A stretch of DNA of 64,000 nucleotides from NCBI RefSeq assembly GCF_020921035.1, contig NC_063156.1, positions 26,212,283 through 26,276,282 on the forward strand, given 5' to 3'. The DNA is from Rhodamnia argentea. Its lineage: Eukaryota; Streptophyta; Magnoliopsida; Myrtales; Myrtaceae. Position numbers and translations under genes: made by a program. Below the pieces are notes generated by a model, which worked only from the letters and a program-made list of their open reading frames with translations, was not told the origin of the DNA and did not search any database. Of the stretch, positions 11,503 to 24,420 are shown piece after piece. The stretch's first letter is position 1; each line of letters opens with the position of its first letter.

Positions 11503-12205
11503 CTTTCCATCAGATTTGCTTGTTTTGTTCTCATGTATCACTCCGCATCAACATGTGCCGATCGACCTGTATTTGATTGATTTTTTGAAGTACACGACAC
11601 AGCGACCTGTGCTTGTATATCTTTTATTTCTCCATCATTAAGGTCAAATACCTTCTAGCAGGATTAACTTGTCTTAGACGCTTGAAGATGGACTCCAGCT
11701 TTAGAAAGCATTGATGAAACTTAAATCATTGAAATGCCTTGGTATAAACTTTTAGGAAACAAAAACTAATTTTTACCGTTGAAGTAGGTAATATCTCTTC
11801 AGCGCCGTGTGAAACCTGATAACAAGGGCACTCACAGTCGAATACGCTATTCTTAAGTTGAGGATGGACGATCATCTCTCTAAAAGCAACAACCTTGTCA
11901 TGTTGAACATGACTCGCTTCATTCAACAACGGTGACATCAAAATGTCAGGTTAAGTGATACTTGATCGAAGCATTAACATGTTTCACTCAAATGCTTAAT
12001 TACTTCAAATAGATATTTAACACGGAAAGGAAAGAAACCTCAAAATCTTGCACAACATTGATCGAATACGCCACCTTTAGTAGATGAATCCCCAAGAACG
12101 AGATATCAGAATAACTCAAGCTGAACATTTCACATAAATTTCGGGCTCATAATGCCTGAAAAAAAAAAGCAGCAAACTTGCCCAACTTGCAACATCTCAG
12201 TTTGT
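11503..12205. other. Convergent intergenic region (WD40 gene and LSM4 3' ends)
   Basis: The two genes point towards each other here, so most of it should be their 3' untranslated sequence. I see no separate gene or clear repeat. Confidence 0.5.
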
Positions 12206-14389
12206 TCAGCCACGGCCTCGCCCTCCACCTGTCACAGCAAAGCAGAATCCTTAGTCTCTATACTGTAGATTTCTTTATGAGATAGGCTCAAGTATTGGCC
12301 TATTCAACTCATAAGTGATGACATACAGTTCAACACCAAAATAATGGTGCCAATAAGACAATGATTTATATGCTGGCAAAATTCAAATCCTTAACCTTCA
12401 CAGTATGCTTTTGGTCAGACACAAGGACAGATAAAAGTCTCATTGTCATTTTTTTTATTTTGTTTCATTTTTACTTCCCGTATTATTTTAACCCATCTCA
12501 GCACCAGAATTGTAGATCTTACCTCTGTTTCCACTTCCCTTCCCACCAGGTCCGCCTTTGCCTCGGCCTCCGCCAGCACCCTTGCTGCCCCCATCCTCGA
12601 GCCCACGCCCAATTCCTTTAGCTGGCCTTCCACCAGGACCGTCCTCTCTGCCTCTTCCTCTTCCACGCCCAACACCAGGTGGCTTTCTATCTGTACAAAG
12701 AAATGAAATGCAGGCAAAGTTAGAGCAATCTCAACTTGTTTTGAAATCAAAACAAGCAATTTAACACAGTCCTAGACAAGAAACTTGGAGACTTTGGACT
12801 AAAGCTTTTGGCATCAAATCAAATAAGGACCTATTTGCACGCTTATATCAAATTCACGACATATAATTGGTGCAGTAGTATTTATATGTTCACTTGTCTA
12901 GGATTCAGCTAGGAAATGTAAAAAGTTTTTCTCCTAATTAGCTGAAACATACCTGAGCGACTCTTGGTTTCTTCCTGCACTTTATCAATTACCTGAAAGG
13001 AAAATCAAATCGATCAGGTGACAAAAGTACATAAAACAACTACAGACAAAACCAGTGGGTCTACTCTTTGTTTGGTGAATCTCAAGCAATCAGTTTAGAA
13101 CAAAAGAAATCAGTAAAAAGCCGCTTAAAAAGGGTTGGGAAAAAATTCAGAAACTCTTGCATTCTGTCTGATTCTTACAGGTATAGAGGATCTTAAAGAG
13201 GGATTGTTGTCCTATTAGCAACTTGCAGCTAGTACACTTTAAAAACCCAAGCAGTCATCGGTAACTGATGAACTTAAACTAATGAGCAACCCCTAGCATC
13301 ATATATCAAGAAATTCAGATCAGCCAACGAGCCTTCAAGGCAATAGTCATCTCTCCACAAGAAAATTCTCTTTTCTCCCTATGAACTAAGGTGTATGAAG
13401 TTTCATATTTGGTTCTTTAAGCAAGGGCAATAGACCCTGTGAGTAGTCCATGTAAATCACATCATTGTTGCAAATCCTCTAATGTGAAAACAATTTACCT
13501 TCAGGCATGATACATGGATAACATGGACAAATAAAAACTACCATGGCTATTAAGAAACATCTAAAATCTTAATCTTTCCAAATTTTAAGAACTTTGAGGC
13601 ACACTTACCTCATCCGGAACTCGGAGATATTTAATTGTATTTCCACGGATATAGCACTCAGGCATGCGCCAAAACCTATCTCCATCCTGCGGAGCAAATC
13701 AGGATATCATACATGACTCGTATTTCGCCTCGTTTTGTTGAAAGGGGAGCGGATGAACTCCATTTTCATAAAAAGAAAATTAACGTTATAATGAGCAAGG
13801 TAGGTTAAAGTAAAATTACTTTGGAGGTACAAATGACTTCACGGAGATGGATGTTCATCCATGTATCACAGTTGACCAGATGTCCATTGTAAGTTTCTCC
13901 ATTCTTCAGTTCCACCAACTGTCAAGATGCCAAATCTTATTTTACTTAGGTCCATCACAAAGCACGATATGGGTTGTAAAACACAAACTTAACCAAAACG
14001 CTGTACATTCCAAGTGCAAACATAAACCCCCGAGCGCACGCGAGAGAGAGTCATTCTTACCATGGGGTGGCCTTGCGCAGTCTTGAGTAAAGAAAGAGGA
14101 AGCTGCAAACATCAAGCGACCACACATGAGAATTCAAAAAAACATTTTATTAAACTTCTGCTTTACTATGGACTCCTTTTGGTGGCCAAGAGTCACTGAG
14201 CAAGAGACAAAATTTCCATCACCAAATTACTCATCCTTAATCACTCCAACCATCGCAGAGGGCCTCAAGCCGACAAACAGAACAAGAATTCAAAAGAAAA
14301 CAAAAAGCTACTTAATCCACGGTTTTTTTATCAACTCAAATCTACTAAGCAGCAAAACGAAGAATGAACAAGAAGAGCACACGTACCAT
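12206..14389 (-). CDS. LSM4: LSM4, Sm-like protein of the U6 snRNP and decapping complex
   Basis: LSM4 is a subunit of the nuclear LSM2-8 ring, which binds the U6 snRNA 3' end, and of the cytoplasmic LSM1-7 ring, which promotes mRNA decapping. Seven coding exons on the minus strand are 14387-14389, 14061-14102, 13820-13918, 13609-13686, 12953-12992, 12523-12690 and 12206-12228, giving 150 residues. The Sm1 motif spans about 16-47 ([20 protein letters not shown]) and Sm2 spans about 60-72 ([13 protein letters not shown]). The tail from about 80 is RGG/GR-rich and ends GGGRGRG, as expected for LSM4 but not for other LSM proteins. The first coding exon is only the ATG, followed directly by GTACGT. 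Confidence 0.93.
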
Positions 14390-14433
14390 CTCTTACGGTG
14401 AAAAAGAACGGAACACCCAACAAGAAACAAGAC

Positions 14434-14616
14434 CTGCAAAACAAAACCCAAGTCAGAAGAGCCGCAGAGCTTTTCGACCAAATTTCAGGAGGGCTCTGAA
14501 TCAGATCGGGGGTGGCAAACAACAGAGGAAAACCCTAACTTTCTTCCGGAGATCGCCGTGAAGCCAAGAACATGGTGGGCTTAAACCCTAAACCAACGCG
14601 AGAGGACAACACGTAC
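14434..14616 (-). other. 5' leader intron of LSM4
   Basis: On the minus strand a donor CAAAG/GTACGT starts at 14616 and an acceptor TTTTGCAG ends at 14434. The leader exon would then be 14390-14433 plus sequence upstream of 14617. Telo-box-like CCCTAAA motifs lie inside at about 14530 and 14585. Inferred from splice signals only. Confidence 0.5.
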
Positions 14617-15775
14617 CTTTGAAACAAGCGAATTCGAACAGGTCCCCACTTTCAGAAGCCACGAAAAAGGGGCGCTCCTTCGATCTTTCTCTTCCTTTTC
14701 CCCCTCCTTCGATCTCTCGCTTTGAAAGAGGGGAGAGAGAGATCAAGTGAAGACCTTTTGTGTTGTTTCTTTGTTTTCCTCCACTACTTGATTTGACTGA
14801 ATACTCGAACGTAGGTGGAGTCGTGAAAACAGGAGGAGAAAATCTGGTCATAAATAAGCGGAAATCGAAAATTTATTGCCTGTTTTGGAATTTTTCTCCT
14901 AATGTCCGTAATTGATGTTCACTTATGAATCAGTTTATTTGTGAAAATACAAAACAAACTAGAGTCTTTTTTTTTTATTATTTTGGTCAAAAACGAACTA
15001 GAGTTCGTGGCTTAAAGATTTTGCATTTTTTTTTTTAAATTTTGGCGGCTTGAGTAATAGCCGGTCGATGAACTTGCGAATTGCGGAAGTATAGATGTAC
15101 ACTTAATAGTCTGTGCTTAGTATATCATTTGGATCTTTATGTGAACTAAGCTATGATCATAACAAATGTGATTTGTTTCATTTTGAAGGAATCAACACGA
15201 GTATTTCATTAGCCTTTTCATCTTCTTTGATTGCGTTGTATCCTTGCATAATAAGTGAATTCTGTAATTTTTTTTTTGTCAAATGTAAATTTGGTATTTG
15301 ATTCATGAACTTGATTATGAAATTCAAGTACGTCGAGATTGATTTTTTTTTTATATTCTTACTTAATTTAAATTTTACAAATCACATGCTTTGACTGTTT
15401 TTAAAATTTTTTGAAAACTTCCGAAACTTTGACAATATTCAAATGATTACGAATCAAATCCACAGATAATTTAGACCCAAAAAAAAAAAAAATTCGACGG
15501 ATAATGGTTTCATAATTTTTTTAATTCAAATAATATTATAAATTTTGAGGGGACAATAAAAGATTATATTATGCTTTTTCTTAAGTCCAAACCAAAGAGC
15601 CCTTTTAAAGTAAATAAGACTTCACACTTTCGAGAAATCACAACCCCTTTTCTTATGCTCAAAATAGGTTGTCTATGCAAAGTGCGCTTTCGCTAGCCTT
15701 GTTTTATTGAAATCATTTCTTCAATCACTTCCTAAATTTTTTGAAACGACACACACGGTTTTTGAAGATTGGCCC
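14617..15775. other. Intergenic: LSM4 upstream region and AT-rich spacer
   Basis: The part next to LSM4 (about 14617-14870) is its likely leader and promoter. The remainder is AT-rich with several poly-T runs and no gene that I recognise. Confidence 0.5.
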
Positions 15776-16056
15776 AATGGGCAATAACGTTCCTAAATTT
15801 CAAATTTATTTAATATGATCGTATGAACTTTAGCTTAACGTGAAATATGTCCCCGAACTTCTGATTTGTTGATATGATTCCTGAATTTTTTATACATGTT
15901 CAATCTAGTCTTTACACTCGATGAAAATACTGAACATGCACAAAAAATTCAAAGACCACATTCAACAAATCAGAAGTTCAAAGACGACATTGCACATTTA
16001 GGTAAATTTTAAGGACCACATTAAACAAATAAAAGTTCGAGGACATTGCCCACTGA
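15776..16056. repeat. Fold-back MITE, 'phrase' family copy 1
   Basis: Two arms of about 130 bp (15776-15910 and 15935-16056) are inverted copies of each other. Each arm contains the phrases CTTCTGATTTGTTGA and GACCACATT or its complement. Similar elements occur at 30825-31080 and 63603-63845, making a family of three within this window. There is no coding capacity. The superfamily is unknown to me. Confidence 0.7.
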
Positions 16057-16500
16057 ACCAAAGTTAAAAATTTATTTGTGTTACTGTCCCTAAATATTTC
16101 TACTTAGCTAAATAAAAAGGAATTGCGAAACATGGTTAATTAAGGAGATTAAGAAATTAAATTGTTATAATATCATGAACCTTTATACAAATGTACACTG
16201 CCAACAACAGTAATGGCAAGTGCAATTAAAATTAAGGTGAAAGGCTGCTGCCAGCGTTCAGATCATCACAAATCCCGCCTGCAATAAAATTCACTTACTC
16301 TCGTTTTGATATCAATAAATTCCCTCTTCATGGAGGGAATCCAGAATTCTGAAGACAAAATTCATACAACAATTGCATGAATAACCTCCCATCCATCATC
16401 ATCTGGCAGCTAAAAGAGTGCTGCTGACGGTCGGATCATAGCATAAGTTACAAGGCTTGGTTACGTAGTTCACAGCAGCATCATGCGTGGATTGTCAAAA

Positions 16501-19500
16501 CTAAGCACACTCTTCGTCTAACCTTTTGCAAATGGCTGTCAAGTCGACCAAATGCCGCATCGTCGGCCTTCCATGGGGGCAATTCCAAGGAGACTTGAGA
16601 TCTGCCAAATGTTCAAGTATCTGCACCAAAGATGGGTCGGGCGGCAAACCAATTATATCACTGTCGTTTTATTATCGACGGCTAGCCAACAAGCCCAGAT
16701 AGTAGAATTATCTAGCCATCCAAGGTAAATAAGCTTCGCTACAAGGGGAAAATATCCATAAAAGGCAAAATGACATGTCAATCACCTTTTGCATCTCGCT
16801 TTTTCCAAGAGGATCTCCAATCCTGACAGAGGATCTACATGCCCGTGAGGCCAGCATCGCACGAACTCTAGATGGGCATACAGAACTGATAGTGTCCGAT
16901 CTGTAAGAGCCAAGTATCGAGCATTCCCCTTGGCCGTCAGCAAGAGTGGAGATCAGGTCTTTGACATCTGTTTACAAAGGCAGTCAGCATTCTACATCTT
17001 GTAGTGTAATTTCAGCTACCACAGAAGTACTTGCAGAGGTGACTTTCCTGGACAGAATGTGGAAGTCTACAGTGTAGTCGCATATGCTTATATGCTTATC
17101 AACTGATCCTCTTGGTGCCGTAGAGATGACATTCTATAAGTAATCATTATCCAGTAATAGATGGACCTAAATTGTTAATCTATTCCAAAGAAATGAGAAT
17201 GATCTGCCCCTGTTCTCTCTCTTGAGACAACTACTTCCTAATGCTTTCCACTTGCATTCTAGAGGCACGGTTCAAACCGAAAAAGGTTAAGCTGCATAAT
17301 TTTGACCCTTCCAAAACCCGATACAGAAGGAACCTGGCAAGGCTGGCATCCTTAATTCATTTTCAGTTTTACCTTTCATCAAACAGCATATGATTTGTTG
17401 GCCAAAACTAAGGACACGTTAAAATCTTCTTATGAAATAATTCCATGTCCTGCATGAGCGTCCAGATATTATAGCTTTGACTTAATAGCTCAAAAGGGTA
17501 ATCGGATGGATGCTCAACACAAAAGCTTGACTGAACATTCTGCAATTAGTAATTACCATCACCTTGAAAGAGGGAATCTAAAGAGGAAGTACCTTCTACT
17601 CCGAAGGTTATGTTTTTACTGAAGGGAATGGCTGTTAGTCTAAAATGGCATCCTGGTGGAGCATGTGGATCTTCTTCCAGGGTAAAACCATTCTTCCTGA
17701 CATTTAGCAAAGACACAAACGTTATGTCACCATGAAATGAAACACTGCACATTGAATGCACAACAAAGTTGTGGCATGGAGTAGAATCACCAGACATAGA
17801 ATGTTCAACACAAATGAAAATGACATTTGTAATTCCACTTGCTAGTTTTCCGACTTTACTATCACCCTAGAAATTGGGATAGCAGACTACAAGTGTAGCT
17901 ATGAGAATGATAAAAGACATTGTCAGAAGAATGTTATGTCACTAGTTGTATGTGCCAACTGCAATCACCGTATATGAACTATTTCAATAAAGCATTTCCT
18001 TGATTCTTTTTCCTTTTAAGATTAGCCTGCCCGAGTCCCAGGAACCATCCTCAATGTCTTCAAAACTTCTCTTATTACCTGAACACCTAGCATTATGAGT
18101 TCCAAAAAATTTCCTCCAAAATCATCAGCATCGTCAAGATGGTTATGAGAAGGCATGGAATTTCGAGAGAAGAAAGAACTGTAGGAACTCTTTTTAGCTG
18201 ACAAATTATTCTGTTCATTTTCCTGTTTTCCTCTATGACATCCTTTCTTTATTCTATATTGACGAAGCAGGCAATTTCGTGGCAAATATGAAAATTCTAA
18301 TAACAGCATAAAGACCAGATGGGATGAAGATTGCACCTGATTGTGTCCATATGCATTGACGCTACCACTTCTTCTTCAGGAGATAACTCCAACCTTAAAG
18401 GCCTACATATGAGTTTAGTGTAAAATCAAAACTTGAATTTCTATATTCAAATGAAATGTTTCATACACTGGAAATAAACTCAAGCAAGTAATTCAATCCC
18501 AAATCCAAGTCCAAACTTTGCAACTATGGTAAATATACAACAGATTTCTGCCCAAGTAACTTACTGCTTTAAGACGCAAAAAAAAAACTTACTGCTTTAA
18601 GCATGGCATACAGAAAGGACATAGAGAACAGCATTAACATAGACATTTGCATCTACCTGATTATCATGCAGCAGGGTCAACACAGGTATTGCCAAATGAT
18701 TCCAATAGCATGCAGATTCAGTAGTTATGTTAGTTCCACAAACAAGATGAAATTTCCAACTGTAAACCATGGAAAATGAAGCTAAGACACTACTAAATTA
18801 TTTGAGCATGCATAGTGAAATTTAATGTCAAAGCTTTAAACCTTGAACGATGAAAATGGATACTCCAAACATATCTCAAGGTTGCATCACCATAATCTCG
18901 TGATACCTGGTCTTCTAACTGATCATTATTGGGGAAAAAAGACACATCTTGGAGGAAGTCCCAAGACAACAAACCTGAGCTGGTTCTGCCATGTTCACTT
19001 AACAAGCAGAAACCAACACTAGGTATTTACAACAGGAATTAATGATATTGAAAGCATGAAGTTAAATTAATTACTGACTCTGGTCACCAAGTAAAGTCAT
19101 CTCGGAGCATGTCTGAGAGCTGGAACTTTGGAGATAAATTTTCAGGTATGGCAAAGGAACAACAAACTGACAGATCCAGCCAAAGCCAAAAGGCAGCAGA
19201 ATTTGGAAAAACTTTCCCAACAAACTCTTAAAGGGTAATTTAATTGCAAGATACAGTTGACTCCTAGATCAAAGTGTTCCGCAAGAAACGAGAGAGCAGT
19301 AAAGCCCAAATTAGAGGCCCCAAATCAGTGTCTTATGTGGCCTTTTTAAAAAAAAAAAAAAAGTCAGGCAAATCTACATTCGAGGAAGAGTTAGGTATAG
19401 GTCAGTGACTAATAAACTCAATGAAGCAGATATTAAGCTCCCCACCTAAGTAAGGGCTGTTGGTTCAAGATGGTGGAATGGCAGAGACGCTCAAAATTAA

Positions 19501-22500
19501 ACTTCTCATCAGCAGCATGCTGCAGAGAAAAGACTTGGAATCACTCATCCATCTTAGCTTAAGCAGTCAAATGATAATTGCAGGAAAGATGCAACAAATG
19601 CTCATCATTTGGCAAAGAAGGGAACAAAATTTAGATAACCAACGCAGAATTAAGCTCCGAAACAATGTTTGAATTTACCTGATCCACTATAAACAAGTCT
19701 TCATCTAACTTGCCAACAATAAAACCTAGGTTGAATTGCCCGATTACCTGCAGAATGAAATAGACAGATAACAGTGTTAATGTACAAGAGCTGCCAAAAA
19801 GATTGACATAAATTGAGCAATTGAGGGTAGCTAATTCAGTATTCAGTATGCGATCACCATGCTGGGGCTTATAGAGAAGAAGTGGCCAGTTGCCACACAT
19901 GAGAAGCAAAACCTCAGTTTAGTCAAGGTGTCATGCTTCGTTATCACACAGTAAAAGGGGATCCAGAAAAGAAGAGTAACCATGTCTCCCACAAAACTGC
20001 TATTTCGGTTTACTTAAGCAAATCTCAGGGAGACATACAAGCTGATGCTCAAACATTTCCATGTTCGTGACAAATATATGATTTATGACCTGCATTCGAC
20101 AAAAATCTTCTTTCTTGAAACATATTTCCAACTCCTTTGTTGCTGCAGCTAAAGCCCTTGCTTTTCGCTCCTCATTGTCTGGCTGAGAAACCTCCAGTGT
20201 TGCAGCAGCATACTGTCTGCGAATTAGCATCAGCACCCTTTTTTTATCAGAAACAGAATGGAGTTTTGACTATCAGTTGTATCACAAAAGTGAAATTGCA
20301 GACCTTTTTGACTTCACAATCCTACATCTATAACCCCCTGACTGCAATCTGGAGAGCCTCTTCTGTCTTCTTGTCTGTAGCTCTTGAAAAGAAAATTGCA
20401 AAGAAGAAAACATCCTTTCACTAGGCAAAGGCATCTGAGTATCTACTATGGACCCAGAAGCTAGAAAAGAGGTATCTGATGCACAAAGATCTTCTGCCAA
20501 ATTGTCATTGCCCTTGCTGATTAAAACTTCCTCAGCAAGAGGCAATACTTTCTCCTGATCCATCAATACCTATAAGAGGAAGAGACCATGAAATGAAATT
20601 CAAAACCTGACAATTGAATCACTAGAAAACACTGTTGTTAAATGAGGTGGCTACAAATTCTTGTCATGAGAGAAGGCTACATCAAAGTATGCTTCTAGTG
20701 ATTGCAAAAAATGCCAACCAGTTTGCTTCATCCGGAGAGTACAGCAGTCGGTAAAATAGAAGGTGTGCATATTATTAACAATCTCTATTTACTAGCTAGT
20801 TACAATTCCAGCGATAACCTACTCCCTTCAATTAAGGCTGCTTTGTGTGCACCAAATAATGAATTCTGAAGCAATCAGGAAGCAATTTGTGGCCTGAATT
20901 GAGTCCAACAGGCGTGACCAATCAAAGTGCTCCTGAAAAATGGTTGAGCCATACACATGGAAGCAATTCCAGACTTAAGCTAACAATAGCAGTAACATGG
21001 TGTTTAACCATCAATGAGACATGTGAATACTCATTGTAGCCAGCACATCACTTCTCTTCTTTCCAATTGGAGGGCATTTTACATAATTCATTTGCTCATT
21101 CTCATTCTTGTTTTTCATTCGTCTTAAATCCATAGCTTGTCTAAGATTTTTTTGGTCACACACACACATAGGACTCAAAGCATTTCATCATAGCATCCCA
21201 GCACGACTATAAGTCCCAAAGACATATTTTGACAAAAAGCATGGTACAATGCTTAAATCGAGTTATAGCATGGTTCATTTTCGACCATGGTTGTGTGAGT
21301 TTGCACTTGCTTTCGGGTGACAGGCAAACGCCTAGAGAGCTTTTGTATGGAATTGAACACAAAAGTTTACTAACTTTACAAACTACCACAATTATGCTTG
21401 TAGCTAAATTCATTATAACAATAAGCTGTCACGTACCTCCTCAAGCTCTCCCTCATTAACGCTACCATCAGAAATATCAATTTTTCCAGAGAGTTCTTTC
21501 TTATGATGCTTGGAGGGCACAAACTCAATTTCTTCATCAGCAACATCAATTTGCTGATGCTTAGCTGGACAACTTATGCCTACAGAGTGTATTTCGGAAT
21601 GGTCCTTCTCCAACGGAAGATGAAGCACGTGATTTCCCTCATTGACACTGCCATCAGAAATATCAATTTTTCCAGAGAGTTCATTCTTATGATGCTTGGA
21701 GGGCACAAACTCAATCTCTTCATCAGCGACATCAATTTGCTGATGCTTAGCTGGACAAGTTATGCCTACAGCGTGTATTTCTGAATGGTCCTTCTCCAAC
21801 GGAAGATGGAGCGTGTGATTTCTTAAGACAGGCATTTCAGATAGTGCAAAAGTATTGTTCTCATGCTTTCTCTTACTTACAGTAACAAAATTTTTAAGTG
21901 ATGACTGAATACCGCTTGAGCGACTGTGAGAATCTCTTTGAGAAATTGGATTCTCAACTGAACCTGATAGGTTTTGAGAATGTTCTTCAACAGTGATGCC
22001 TTTGTGGTGGGTTGTCATTGTGCTGTCGTTGAAATAATTAAACTTATCAAGACTGTGAGCTCTCAGAGTGAAGCCCCGAGTAACTAATTTATCACCTTTA
22101 TGTTTATTCAATCCTTCCACCACGGGGGAGGCCTGAATTTCACATCTGACTTCTTGAGGGGAAACATCTTCATCTGCAGCATGCTCCACAGCAAGATCTC
22201 TCATATTATGGCCTTCCCCCAAAGGTGATTCTTTAATCAATGGATAAGATTTATCATCAGAAGAAAGCATCTTCAAGCCATCCACTTCCCTTGAAGGATC
22301 CTCGACCTTGTTAACACAAAAGCTTGTGTTGCTTGAGGAATAGATCTGCTGCAAACCCTGCCTTAGGGCATGTAATATGGAGCTTTCATCAGAAAAAAAT
22401 ATTTTCCTTTTGTCAGGGGTTACATTAACATCACAAGCTCTTGTTGGAACAGCGAAGTCCATAACTGCAACAGGATACTGCTTTGAGTTTGCACCTTTAT

Positions 22501-24420
22501 ATAACTCATTAACAAGCTTGCTTACTTTAGGCATATCAACCGGTCTTCCATTCACGAAAAAGAATTGTCTATCTCCCAAATTGCGTCCACTACCCAGTCC
22601 AGGCTTGGAAAGAAAACCCTCAACTGTACAATCCTCCGAAACACTAATCGTCACAGGCTCTAGGCATTTAAATGTATTCATTCCAAACACTGTTATGATA
22701 TTATCTTTGAGAGAGCCACTTCCTTGTGTTTTAAGTACGACAGACTTTGCATTTCTTCCAGCTGTGTTGGTACAAACAATCCGAACTCCCTTGGCAATAA
22801 GAGCATAGGCCTGAAAATCAAAGTTATTGAAGGAAATGCAAATTTTCTAATTAAGGATGCTGAAGCTGCACCAAAGAAATAAACGACATTCCATACTTCA
22901 AATGCCAAACCGAAGAACTTAAATAGATAATGATTCAGCAGGACAACATAGTGGCAGAAGTGTGATATACTGAATCTATGATAAGATAATCAGAATCTAT
23001 ACGAACCTTGAACCGTAATCCTGAAAGAAACAAAGCACCTATACTAATTACACAACGAAAACCACTTGTCAAGAAAGCCAGCAAAAATCAATAATGCAGA
23101 AAAGATGCACCTAGTTTCCCACACAAATACCTACCATACTACTATGCTCCAAATTAACAAGTTCAGATTTATCGACAATGGTAGTACATGTATAGATATT
23201 AAGCTTGCCGATTTCGCAATGTTATAATACCCAGCAGATGTAGAGTATGTAGCCAAAGATAATCAGAGGCGAGATGGTATTGAAGGATATAAGCCATAAC
23301 AATAATACAATTCAATTGTGAAGCTAATATGAAACACTCACATTCATTAAAGATATCAATTTCCCATATTCTTTACGGATATTTCGGCTAAATTCTTTGC
23401 TTCGCACCGGCAGATTCGAGAATAGCTTTTTGACAGTAACCGTTGTCCCAACTTGACGCGCTGTCTTCGTCTCAGCGATTAGTAACCCCGTGTGGTCAAA
23501 AGTCAAGTGCGTGGCGACTGACTCATTTTTTGTCCTCGTCTCAACTGTTAAATTCCCTAAGGCACAGAGGGAGCTCAATGCCTCACCTCTAAAGCCGAAA
23601 GTCGTCAACGACTGAAGATCCAGAAAATCAGCTAGCTTGGAGGTGTGATGCTTAAGGGCAAGAACCTGTATTGATCAAGCACTAAGCCAATATTAAGCAA
23701 AGTCTTGATAAAAAACCAGTTTAAGGCTAAAATCTAGCACGATTTTGATTACAGGAAATCCACCACATTAGGAAATAGGATTCAACTGAGCCGTTTCCCA
23801 ACAAACAACTTTTGAGTTTTTTTTTGAGTAATCAAAAACTACTGTCCTGCTTTCAGTAAGCCACTCTCTCTTTTCTTATTTCCTTATTCATATGTTTACA
23901 CGCCCATCCTTCTACCGATCATCATAGTGCTTTTCTGGCACGGTTAAATTTTAGAGCAATCACATCCACGTTCAGTTCAACATCGTTTGCTAGTACGAAG
24001 CAAAAGAGCATTGCCCTACAGTACGATGGAGATCGAGGATCAGAATGGACGCCATTCCAGCATTGACCGAGCTAAATCAATACACCCTAACCACTCTTTC
24101 ACTATTGCACACATGAAGAGTCCAAATCCCGACACGCACATAGTCTCGCCACCCGAGAGCCAAAGTAAGACGAGCAATACCTTGAAGTTGCTCGGCGAAA
24201 TGCCGCAACCGTTGTCGACGACCTGGAACCACTCCTGCCCGTACTCCTTGAGGGCGATCTCGATGCTGGTGGCGCCGGCGTCGAGGCTGTTCTCGACGAG
24301 CTCCTTGACGGCGGAGGAGAGGTCGAGGATCACCTGGCCGGCGCATATCCTGTGGACGGCGCTCTTGTTTATGGGCCGAATGGCTGGAGAAGGAGAAGCC
24401 TCCGGCGTCTCCGCCTCCAT
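16501..24420 (-). CDS. PMS1: PMS1, MutL-type DNA mismatch-repair protein
   Basis: This is the PMS1 subunit of MutLalpha (MLH1-PMS1), the nicking endonuclease of nuclear mismatch repair. Eleven minus-strand exons keep phase throughout: 24181-24420, 23342-23665, 21437-22810, 20304-20569, 20090-20216, 19679-19747, 19446-19519, 18337-18402, 17593-17696, 16786-16967 and 16501-16620, giving 981 residues. GHKL ATPase motifs are ELVENSLDAGA (40-50), DNGCGI (69-74) and GFRGEAL (104-110). The endonuclease metal site DQHAADEKFNFE (799-810) is split between two exons; ACR and CPHGRPT motifs follow. An in-frame upstream ATG at 24450 would add ten residues. The Arabidopsis protein is about 923 residues; a linker duplication explains most of the excess. 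Confidence 0.93.
21450..21821 (-). repeat. 186-bp in-frame tandem duplication in the PMS1 linker
   Basis: Two adjacent 186-bp copies (21450-21635 and 21636-21821) encode consecutive 62-residue blocks, about residues 519-580 and 581-642. The blocks differ at four residues: Thr/Val, Ala/Ser, Thr/Ser and Asn/Lys. Both contain LHLPLEKDHSEIH and DEEIEFVPSKHHK. They lie in the poorly conserved linker between the ATPase and the endonuclease domain. Confidence 0.95.

Noticed and set aside
12415-12764. Three overlapping frames on both strands at the LSM4 tail, Pro/Ser-rich or Glu-rich
   Set aside because: Other-frame readings of the RGG-rich LSM4 exon 12523-12690. The spliced minus-strand frame ends GGGRGRG as expected.
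20137-22808. Plus-strand frames (76-143 codons) over PMS1 exons 3-5
   Set aside because: Antisense shadows of the PMS1 coding exons without recognisable domains.
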